Shown here: one piece after another, positions 26,770 to 33,985 of the stretch | How positions within the stretch are numbered: the first letter of the stretch is position 1 | Layout of the letters: each line of letters starts with the position of its first letter | Assembly: GCF_000341345.1 (NCBI RefSeq) | Contig: NC_020302.1 | Span: 1,530,075 to 1,594,074, forward strand | Direction: 5' to 3' | Length of the DNA stretch: 64,000 nucleotides | Source: Corynebacterium halotolerans YIM 70093 = DSM 44683 | GTDB lineage: Bacteria; Actinomycetota; Actinomycetes; Mycobacteriales; Mycobacteriaceae | Made by a program: the position numbers and the translations under genes | The notes under the pieces: generated by a model | Seen by the model: the letters and a program-made list of their open reading frames with translations, nothing else | Databases searched by the model: none | Told to the model about the DNA's origin: nothing

Positions 26770-27354
26770 ATGGCCACCTGGAGAGAAGTTACCGCCGCAA
26801 ACCCCGACCACTCGGAGAACTACGCACGCCGCTGGAAGACGATGGAGGCTCAGGGCCACGACATCCACGGCGAGGCCCGGCTCATCGACGCCATGGCCGA
26901 ACGCGGCTCCCGCATCCTCGACGCCGGCTGCGGCACCGGCCGACTCGGCGGCTACCTCATCCGCCAGGGCCACACGGTCGTGGGCACCGACCTCGACCCC
27001 GTGCTCATCGACCACGCACGGGCCGACCACCCTGACGGACGCTGGGAGGTCGGGGACCTCAGCGCCGACGAGATCCCCGAGGGCAACTTCGACCTCGCCG
27101 TCTCCGCCGGCAACGTCATGGGCTTCCTCGCCGAAGAAGGACGCAAGCCCGCCCTGGCGAACATCACCCGCTCCCTGTCCCACGGCGGCCGCTTCGTCGT
27201 CGGCTTCGGCGCCGGCCGCGGCTGGGGCTTCGACAACTTCATCGCCACCGCCCGGGAAGCCGGCCTCGAGCTGGAAAACGTCTTCGAGTCCTGGGACCTC
27301 AAGCCCTTCACCGAGGACTCCAACTTCCTCGTCGCGGTGTTCCACCGGCCGTAG
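26770..27354 (+). CDS. Class I SAM-dependent methyltransferase
   Basis: A 194-residue methyltransferase with motif I ILDAGCGTGRLGGYL, an acidic loop VVGTDLDPVLIDHARAD, motif II-like NFDLAVSAGNVMGF and a C-terminal strand ending NFLVAVFHRP. The acceptor substrate is not evident. The start is set by the leaderless promoter. It is the last core gene before the decayed accessory island, whose transposase relic begins 7 bases after the stop. Confidence 0.9.
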   Translation: MATWREVTAANPDHSENYARRWKTMEAQGHDIHGEARLIDAMAERGSRILDAGCGTGRLGGYLIRQGHTVVGTDLDPVLIDHARADHPDGRWEVGDLSADEIPEGNFDLAVSAGNVMGFLAEEGRKPALANITRSLSHGGRFVVGFGAGRGWGFDNFIATAREAGLELENVFESWDLKPFTEDSNFLVAVFHRP

Positions 27355-27360
27355 GTCCTG

Positions 27361-27860
27361 TTACGAAAGCCGTTTGAGACATCGGTCGATGTTGGCGACC
27401 CGGATGGTTGTCCGAAACCGGACGGTGGGTTTGTCGTAGGGGACCACGCCTCGTTTGTGTCTGAGCGCGTTGGAACACCGCTCCACGACGTTGCGTCCCT
27501 TGTGAGCCTCTGCGTCGAAGAACGGTGGTCGGCCACCCCGGCGACCCCGGGCTCTACGGTATCTGACCTGGTCGTCTTTGACCGGGATCGTGGCCTTGAT
27601 GCCTCGGCAGCGCAAATACGCCGGTTCGCCCGTGAGAACCACGCCTTGTCTGCCGGCACCCGCTCCGGTCTCGTACGTGGCCTGCCCCGGCCCGGACGGG
27701 CCGCCCGGATCCGCCTCAGTACCGGAATCAGCCGCGCGCTGTCACCGGCTTGGCCGGCGGTGAGCGTAAATGAACACTGACTGCAGGCGCCGGGCGCAGG
27801 CCAGATGGATCTTGGTTGAGAAGCCTTCCCCAGGGACGACCCAGCACGTGATCGTCAGGT
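27361..27860 (-). mobile_element. IS5-family transposase relic with frameshifts
   Basis: On the minus strand, pieces of one DDE transposase appear in order but in different frames: GEGFSTKIHLAC; LTAGQAGDSARLIPVLRRIR then PADKAWFSRANRR; and finally YLRCRGIKATIPVKDDQ, RRGGRPPFFDAEAHKGRN, VVERCSNALRHKRGV. These match the C-terminal two-thirds of IS5-family (ISL-type actinobacterial) transposases, with the last catalytic Glu in VVER. At least two frameshifts and a missing N-terminus make it inactive. I could not define terminal inverted repeats. Confidence 0.8.
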
Positions 27861-28527
27861 TAATCGTTGATTCGTTGCACCGACTCCCGGCGGGCACCGG
27901 CGGTGTGGACATGAGCGCGTGCAGTGCGGAGCCCACTGTGAGGCATCCCTGGCTTGGGTGGAGAAGTAGGTACCTCGCTCCGGGCAGGTAGCAGCTGATA
28001 AGCACCACCGCATCCGAACGGACTCACCTGCCACCACCGGGGTGCTGGTGAAGTGGGGGGAGCCTGTCAGCGACGTCGAACCCGTCGAGGTCACCGGCTC
28101 CACCACGGGCGGGAGGGCGACGGCGTCGACAGGGGCGTCCGCTTCCCACCATCGCCCACGCTCTCACCCTGCGGGTGCTGCTCAACAAGACCGGGCAGCT
28201 CGCGGAGATCTTCACCGTCAAGATGCTAAGCAGGCTGGCGGCAGGTGCTCGAGGACCACCTCTACGACGGCCTTGATCTCGAACCGCTCTACGCGTCTGA
28301 TTCCCATGTCAGTAACGGTCGGCACCATCCGAAGGCCGGGGTAGCGATGGACTTCGTCTCCTGGTTCACGCCCCTTAATCCGCGGCAGCGGCTGACCCCC
28401 TTTGCCACAACCTGAAGTTCAGTACAGCAGTCCCACCTCCTTTCATGGCACGTATCCCTCCAGGGTGAGGGGTGATGCACCTCATTTTTGCGAGACATAA
28501 AATAGTTTTTATGTTTGGCTTGGAAAC
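27861..28527. other. Decayed accessory DNA, no intact gene
   Basis: About 670 bases of non-coding or relic sequence between the transposase relic and the cueP relic. A plus-strand stretch at about 28140-28360 has coding-like texture in two frames (LPTIAHALTLRVLLNKTGQL; WRQVLEDHLYDGLDLEPLY) but no gene can be named. GC content falls sharply near 28490-28530. Confidence 0.6.
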
Positions 28528-29040
28528 GTGAATCAAGGACAAGCAAAGAACAAGCTCGCTGCTATCGTCGCTGCCCGTTCCCTTGCTCTGGCCAGCTGTT
28601 CTGTCCCGCAGGCAGACACAGAGGAGGGGGAGGAGGAATTTTAGCGGCGGTGGACCTTTCCTGCAGGAACGTGGCCGAAACCACCGGCTACCTGGAGGCG
28701 CTTCCCGCCGCAGCACGAACTCAGAACCTGATGATCCCCGTGTACTCCACTGAGGTGGTGCTCGCCGAGCCTGACGAGGAAATACCTGCTGGCTTCGTCT
28801 ACTTCTCGGTGGATCGTTTATCAACCAGACCCGTGAGTGCTTCTACCACGGCCTGACCACCTGCCCGGGCGAGCTGCGCGCCGCTGCGGTTAAGGTGGAT
28901 ATCACCGACGCGGGCAACGGGGAAGTGCTCGTGTCGGCATCGGCGACCACCTTTGACGACGGTTTCGGGGACATCCCCGACCGTCTTGAACAAGGGTCGA
29001 CACGGACGACGAGACTGATTTCCTCACGTGTCTTCCCTTG
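28528..29040 (+). pseudogene. cueP-like copper-binding lipoprotein pseudogene
   Basis: A GTG start at 28528 opens a lipoprotein-like signal (LAAIVAARSLALASCSVPQ) that stops at 28644. The rest of the protein continues in other frames: RTQNLMIPVYSTEVVLAEPDEEIPAGFVYFSV, then FINQTRECFYHGLTTCPGEL, VDITDAGNGEVLVSASATTFDDGF and a Cys-containing end. The QTxxCFYHSLTTCxGEL block is the hallmark of CueP periplasmic copper-binding proteins. Stops and at least two frameshifts break the gene, so it is a relic of a metal-resistance cargo. Confidence 0.75.
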
Positions 29041-29286
29041 GAGGCCAACGTCGCAGACATGATGGAACAGTGGACAGCGCTTCCCGACGGCGACGGGCAT
29101 GAACCGAAATCGTGGTTGATGTTGTCTGAACCTTACGGGGCGACTGCCGCAGCAGCACGCACTGCCGCAACAAAGATGCAGCTGGGATTACCAGCCGCCG
29201 CTCGCGGAGCGCGTGGGGTATGAGCGAAGGTCAGGCAAGTGGCCTCACAACCACATGGTGAACAGTTGGTTTAACCGGTGGTGTGG
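29041..29286. other. Intergenic tail of the accessory island
   Basis: One frame stays open (MMEQWTALPDGDGHEPKSW...) to 29223 in continuation of the cueP relic, but I cannot match it to CueP or another family. No other feature is visible. Confidence 0.4.
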
Positions 29287-30126
29287 TTACAGGATCGGAC
29301 TGCCGCCGGTGACGGCGACCCGGGCTCCGGAGACGTAGCTGCCGTCGTCGGAGGCGAGCAGCACGTAGACCGGGGCGAGCTCGGCGGGCTGGCCCGCCCG
29401 GCCCAGCGGCGCCTGCTGGCCGAAGGACGTCACCTGTTCCGGAGGCAGGGTGGACGGGATCAGTGGCGTCCAGATGGGTCCAGGGGCCACGCTGTTGACC
29501 CGGATGCCCTTCTCGCCGAGCAGCTGGGCGAGGCTGGCGGAGAAGTTGGCGATTGCCGCCTTGGTTGCCGCATAGGGGGCCAGCGTCGGGGTCGGTGAGT
29601 CTGAGTTGACCGAGGAGCTGCCGATGACCGATGAGCCTGGGGCCATGTGTGGCAGGGCCGCCTTCACGAGGTAGAAATAGGCGCCGACGTTGAGCCGAAA
29701 CGTGTAGTCCCATTCCTCGTCGGAGATATCCTCGAGGTTCTCGTGGGTCATCTGATAGGCGGCGTTGGAGACGAGCACGTCGATCTTGCCGAACTCCTGA
29801 ACGGCCTTCTCGATGACCGACCGGCAGTGGGCGGGGTCGGACAGGTCGCCCGGGACGAGCACAGCCTTCCGTCCGGCTTCCTCGACGAGCCGGGCGACCT
29901 CCTGGGCGTCCTCCTCCTCGTTGAGATAGGAGATGAGGACGTCGGCGCCCTCACGTGCGAACGCGATGGCGACGGCGCGGCCGATGCCGCTGTCACCGCC
30001 TGTAACAATTGTGGCCTTGCCTTCCAGCTTTCCCGACCCGCGGTAGCTCTGCTCGCCGCAATCCGGGACGGGGGTCATCTCCGACTGGACGCCGGGGACT
30101 TTCTGCTGCTGTTCGGGATAACTCAT
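29287..30126 (-). CDS. SDR-family oxidoreductase (YhdF/general-stress type)
   Basis: A 279-residue short-chain dehydrogenase: cofactor motif TIVTGGDSGIGRAVA, NAAY, catalytic Ser in VIGSSSVNSD and YAATKAAIANF. The N-terminal 40-residue extension (YPEQQQKVPGVQSEMTPVPDCGEQSYRGSGKLEGK) is typical of the YhdF/YdaD stress-linked branch. Substrate unknown. ATG 30126 is chosen because AAGGAG lies 7 bases upstream, within GAAGGAGCACGTC. It is the only intact gene between 27.4 and 32.0 kb, flanked by relics on both sides. Confidence 0.88.
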   Translation of the reverse strand: MSYPEQQQKVPGVQSEMTPVPDCGEQSYRGSGKLEGKATIVTGGDSGIGRAVAIAFAREGADVLISYLNEEEDAQEVARLVEEAGRKAVLVPGDLSDPAHCRSVIEKAVQEFGKIDVLVSNAAYQMTHENLEDISDEEWDYTFRLNVGAYFYLVKAALPHMAPGSSVIGSSSVNSDSPTPTLAPYAATKAAIANFSASLAQLLGEKGIRVNSVAPGPIWTPLIPSTLPPEQVTSFGQQAPLGRAGQPAELAPVYVLLASDDGSYVSGARVAVTGGSPIL

Positions 30127-30183
30127 GACGTGCTCCTTCGACGGTCCTGGTTCCTGACAGTGCACGTGCCGGTCGACAGGCTC

Positions 30184-30216
30184 GGCCGATAATCGGCACG
30201 CTACCTACTATACGAG
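30184..30216 (-). promoter_or_regulatory. Possible promoter and operator of the SDR gene
   Basis: On the minus strand TATAGT (30211-30216) can act as -10. Fifteen bases downstream lies the palindrome CCGATTATCGG (30186-30196), placed where a repressor would block transcription. No regulator gene is adjacent. Confidence 0.35.
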
Positions 30217-30775
30217 ATGCGACTTACAGAAGTAGTGGAACTTATCTGTGAGCGGCAAGCAGAAGCCAACAGCAAAGCTCATCTGGTCCGGATCAGCCCC
30301 GACGGCAAGAATGCATCGCGGTGCAGACCAGTGACCTGGGAACCATCCGCTTTTGGTGTCCCCAGGTAACCGATTAACGTCACTATATTCTCCCGCCGCC
30401 GATACCGCGGTTATCCATACGTAAAAGGCATCGAATAAGTAGTCTCGACTCATCCATGGGAACATGTACTTTCGAGATGAGTGCTTCGACGACGGTCGCC
30501 GACTTCTCAGGTGAGTCTTCCCGGCGGGGTTTCCCTGTCTTCAAACGGTCATCAGGAGAGCATCATGGCACTCTTGATCGTCCTCGAATCCCGGTCCACC
30601 GGCTTGTCAGCGTCCAGGCTTTCGGGGCCCACGTGCATCGGACCGTCAGGATCGTCGATGAGACCGGGTCCCGGCCCGGAAGGGCAGGGCGAGGGTGCAG
30701 CCCGGTAGGTCGACGATGCTGAGGTGGTCGACCGGTTCACCGGGCAACACTGACGATGATGGGGAGGGCTGAACT
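30217..30775. other. Intergenic, no confident gene
   Basis: About 560 bases of mixed GC between the SDR gene and the ybdK relic. Short open frames exist on both strands, but none has a ribosome binding site plus a recognisable motif. Confidence 0.5.
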
Positions 30776-31692
30776 GCGCGTACATTCGGTGTGGAGGAAG
30801 AACTGCTGTTGGTTGACGCGGCCACCCTGTCTCCGCTGCCCACCGCCCCTGGTCCGGTTACCCCACACCTGGTGCAAAGTCCCCGCTTCCGCAGAGTCAG
30901 GGAACTGTTCGGACTCACCGCCGCCGAGCAGCTCACCTGTGCTTTCCACGTCCACGTGACGGTGGGGTCACGGGAGGAAGGCGTGGCCGTACTCGACCGG
31001 GACGGGTATGACTGCCGGTGCTACTGGCGTTGAGCGCCAACTCCCCGTTCTGGCGTGGGACCGATACGGGATTCGCCTCCTACCGTTACCAGGCCTGGAA
31101 CCGGTGGCCCATGACCGGGCCGACCGATTTTTTCGGCTCGGCCGACGCCCACGACCGCCAGCAGGCCGTCCTGCTGGACACTCAGGTGCCCCTGGATGCG
31201 GGCATGCTCTACTTCGACGCGCGCCTGTGCGAACACCAGCCCACTCTCGAGGTGCGGGTGGCCGACGTGAGTCTGGAGGCGGAGCACGCCGCCGTAATCG
31301 CCACGATGATCCGCGCCCTGGCCGAGGCCGCCGCCCGTGCCTGGCAAGCCGGTGTCCCATCGCCCCGCACACCGACGTCCGCGATACGGGCCTGGTCGTG
31401 GCAGGCCAGCTGTTACGGGATCGAGGAGCAGCTGATCGATCCTGCCACCGGCACCCCGGCCCCGGCCGCTGATGTGGTCGCCGGTCTCCTGGACAACCTC
31501 CGTCCGGTCCTGGCCGAGTACGGGGAGGACACGGCCGTGGAATCAGTGGGGGAGGACATACTGCGGGGCGGCTCCGGGGCGCGGCGCCAGCGCGAGACAT
31601 ACGCGCTCCGCCACGACCTGCGCGATGTCGTGTCCTTCGCCCTGGAGACGACCCACCGCGACGGGCCTGCCGGGAGTACCCGACGTGAGTAG
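30776..31692 (+). pseudogene. ybdK-type carboxylate-amine ligase pseudogene
   Basis: Remains of a glutamate-cysteine ligase 2/YbdK family gene. The start reads [21 protein letters not shown] and then jumps to [17 protein letters not shown], so roughly 80 residues of the usual core are deleted. [18 protein letters not shown] is followed by a stop, and the protein continues in another frame ([40 protein letters not shown]) to 31692. The usual start codon also seems lost. Not functional. Confidence 0.85.
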
Positions 31693-31694
31693 CG

Positions 31695-31725
31695 TGCAGG
31701 GGTCAGGCCGGGGAGGACCCCTGCA
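31695..31725 (+). terminator. Hairpin after the ybdK relic
   Basis: A perfect 10-base-pair stem (TGCAGGGGTC / GACCCCTGCA) with an 11-base loop and no T-run, directly after the stop. It probably is the old terminator. Confidence 0.5.
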
Positions 31726-32076
31726 TTCCGAACCGGAAATTCCTCTTCAAGAAGCCGGCGTACCCCGGATCCTCCAGGCTGTAGGGCAGCTCAGCGGGAA
31801 CGAGAGGAGCAACAGCCTCACACCGGCTCCCAAAGAACTTCTTCCTGCATCCTGTCGCCACGCCTTCCCCAGTGTTTCCCTGATACTACCGGGGGAAGGG
31901 CGAGCGAGGCCTTTCCGAGAGCGTCACACGTAGCTAGTGACGATATCTTGCACGGCAGGTTCAGAGGCCATTCCGACCGTCATCTGAAGCTACGAAACAG
32001 TCACCAAACGAAGCTGCAAGCCACACACCCGCCCGCAGAATCGACCCGGCGAAACCGGGCTAAACCGCCCATGCCA
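31726..32076. other. Intergenic, contains one copy of a dispersed repeat
   Basis: About 350 bases at the right edge of the first accessory island with no supportable gene. It holds the 40-base repeat listed at 31977. Confidence 0.5.
31977..32016 (+). repeat. Dispersed repeat, copy A
   Basis: Forty bases starting CCGTCATCTGAAGCT match 33 of 40 positions of 58814-58853, including a 15-base exact core. Both copies lie in gene-poor sequence at accessory-island edges and in the same orientation. Confidence 0.5.
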
Positions 32077-33699
32077 CTACCAGGCCCGGTCCGCCTGGGC
32101 GAAGAACTCCCGCTCATGCACACACGCACTCAGATACGCCTCCGCGGCCTGCACCCGCTCCACCACAGTCGCCCCGACCAGCCCCTGTTCCACCCGGGCG
32201 ATGGCGCGCCGGGTTCCGTCGAGGAACTCCTGGCTGCTGTACATGTCGAGCCAGGCCCGGTAGGGGTGCCCGGCGTGATTGTGCGCGGCCAGTTCCAGGC
32301 CGATCTCGGCGTAGAGCCAGTAGCAGGGAAGCACCGTCGCGGTGCCAACCACGTAGGGGTTGATGTGGCAGGAGGCGACGAGGAAGTCGGTGTAGGCCAG
32401 CGTCACGGGGGAGGTGCCGGTCTCCGGCAGATCGCGGTGCGCCAGCCAGCTGTTGTGCAGCTCCTTCTCCGCGACGATGCAGTCGGTGGCGCCGCGGGCC
32501 CAGTCGACCTGGGCCTCGGCGTCGGGTGCGATCGTCGACAGGTGCGCCTGGGCGCGTGAGTACCGGTTGAGGTACGCCGCATCCTGCGCGAGGTAGAAGT
32601 TGAAGTCCTCCTCCGGCAGGGTGCCGTCGCGCAGACCCCGGATGAACGGCAGGTCCATGATCTCGGCCCACAGGCCGCCGGTGGCCTCCCAGAGCGCGGC
32701 CGTGTACGGGCCGGCAGGGGCAATCCGCGCCCTGGGGGAGGGAGTGGGGGACGGTGCGACCAGCTGTCCGGGACCGGAGCCGTCGAGTGCGGGCCGGGCC
32801 AGGTGCTCCCAGGCCCGGGTGGAGGCCGCGGCGGCCAGGCGGCGGTCCCGGTGGAAGTGGTCCACAGGGCCGGTTCCGGTGCCCACGTTGAGTTCCGCGG
32901 CGTGACGGATGGCCTCGTGCAGCCAGCGGGTGGACCAGGCCAGGGCCTTGTCCACCGGTTCGCCGGCGGCCAGGCGGGTGGCCAGCGCCGAGGACAGGGA
33001 ACATCCGGTGCCATGGGTGTGGGGGGTGTCCACCCGTGGGCTGGCCACGTGGTGGATGGTGCCGTCCGGGGTGACCACCGCGTTGTCGGCCTGCGGCCCG
33101 GTCAGGTGCCCGCCCTTGACGATCACCGTGGTGGAATGCGTCGCGGCGAAGCCGGCCGCCTGTCGGAGAGCCTCGTCGAGGTCGGTGGCCATGGGCTGGC
33201 CGACCAGCACGCCGAGCTCGCGGAGGTTCGGGGTGACCACGTCGGCCCGGGTCGCCAGGTCGCGGACGGCGATTTCGGCGTCCTCGGCCAGCAGCCGGTC
33301 ACCGCTGGTGGCGATCATCACCGGGTCGAGCACCACGACCGGCACCGGGTGCTCCTCCAGCCAGCGGGAGATGAGGGCAACGGTGCGTGCGTCGCCGAGC
33401 ATGCCGATCTTGACGGCGTCGACGGTCACATCGTCGAAGACGGACTCCAGCTGCTCGGTCAGGAACTGAAGCGGCGGGGTGTGCACGGAACGCACGCCGT
33501 GGGTGTTCTGGGCGACGAGCGAGGTGACCACGCTCATCCCGAATCCGCCGGCCGCGCCGATGGACTTCAGGTCGGCCTGGATTCCGGCGCCGCCGGTGGG
33601 GTCGGTGCCGGCGATGGACAGCACCCGGGGGACGGCCACCCCGGGAAACTCCGTGTGGGCCGGGCGGGCATCGAGTACGGGCAGGCGTGAGGAAGCCAA
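32077..33699 (-). CDS. thiD: ThiD-TenA fusion, HMP kinase/HMP-P kinase and aminopyrimidine salvage
   Basis: A 540-residue two-domain thiamine protein. The N-terminal half is ThiD (VLSIAGTDPTGGAGIQADLKS, then DTPHTHGTGCSLSSALA), phosphorylating hydroxymethylpyrimidine to its diphosphate. The C-terminal half is TenA (LPFIRGLRDGTLPEEDFNFYLAQDA; active-site Cys in VASCHINPY; CYWLYAEIG; YSSQEF), which hydrolyses aminopyrimidine breakdown products for salvage. The TTG at 33699 is chosen because GAAGGGA, 5 bases upstream, is the end of the TPP riboswitch; the longer open frame runs through the riboswitch itself. Confidence 0.93.
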   Translation of the reverse strand: MASSRLPVLDARPAHTEFPGVAVPRVLSIAGTDPTGGAGIQADLKSIGAAGGFGMSVVTSLVAQNTHGVRSVHTPPLQFLTEQLESVFDDVTVDAVKIGMLGDARTVALISRWLEEHPVPVVVLDPVMIATSGDRLLAEDAEIAVRDLATRADVVTPNLRELGVLVGQPMATDLDEALRQAAGFAATHSTTVIVKGGHLTGPQADNAVVTPDGTIHHVASPRVDTPHTHGTGCSLSSALATRLAAGEPVDKALAWSTRWLHEAIRHAAELNVGTGTGPVDHFHRDRRLAAAASTRAWEHLARPALDGSGPGQLVAPSPTPSPRARIAPAGPYTAALWEATGGLWAEIMDLPFIRGLRDGTLPEEDFNFYLAQDAAYLNRYSRAQAHLSTIAPDAEAQVDWARGATDCIVAEKELHNSWLAHRDLPETGTSPVTLAYTDFLVASCHINPYVVGTATVLPCYWLYAEIGLELAAHNHAGHPYRAWLDMYSSQEFLDGTRRAIARVEQGLVGATVVERVQAAEAYLSACVHEREFFAQADRAW

Positions 33700-33703
33700 G
33701 ACA

Positions 33704-33780
33704 ATCCCTTCGCTAGTACGAGCTAGAGCAGGTTCAGTGGGTCTGATCTCAGCGCGCCGGCGGCGCGCACCCCAATGTCG
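33704..33780 (-). promoter_or_regulatory. TPP riboswitch (THI element)
   Basis: On the minus strand the conserved blocks appear in order: GGGGTGC, GCTGAGAT, ACCC, GAACCTG, then CTAGCTCGTACTAGCGAAGGGA. The 3' AAGGGA is also the Shine-Dalgarno of the ThiD-TenA gene, so ligand binding should hide the ribosome site and repress translation when TPP is plentiful. Confidence 0.93.
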
Positions 33781-33859
33781 TTGGCTCGACCGTAGCAGAA
33801 GGCGATTGCGCGGGGTGGGGGGGATGGGGGAGGAGGACCGGACAAGGCTCAAACAGTGC

Positions 33860-33898
33860 TTGAGGCACAAGATCAACTGAAGTGATCTTGTGCCTCAA
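33860..33898 (-). terminator. Perfect 16-bp hairpin between riboswitch and phosphoesterase
   Basis: TTGAGGCACAAGATCA, a 7-base loop and its exact complement. There is no T-run on either side. It lies 88 bases past the phosphoesterase stop and upstream of the riboswitch, so it most likely ends the phosphoesterase transcript. It could also be a protein-binding site. Confidence 0.6.
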
Positions 33899-33985
33899 TG
33901 GTGGAACGGCGGATCGGCCGAAGCGGTCGTCCTGTTTCTCCCGGCTCCGGCGAAAAGACCGGGGCCAGTGCGGGGAGTCGAGAAA

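Noticed and set aside
28140-28380. Possible methylmalonyl-CoA mutase fragment (DGLDLEPLYASD)
   Set aside because: Only a short block resembles the DGxxxxPLYT region of MutA. The flanking sequence does not continue the match, so I left it unassigned.
27457-29223. CRISPR array or tRNA in the accessory island
   Set aside because: No regularly spaced direct repeats and no cloverleaf were seen.
30552-30785. Short frames around ATG 30565 (ALLIVLESRSTG) and its antisense
   Set aside because: A GGAG lies near the ATG, but the peptide has no recognisable pattern and the opposite strand is equally open.
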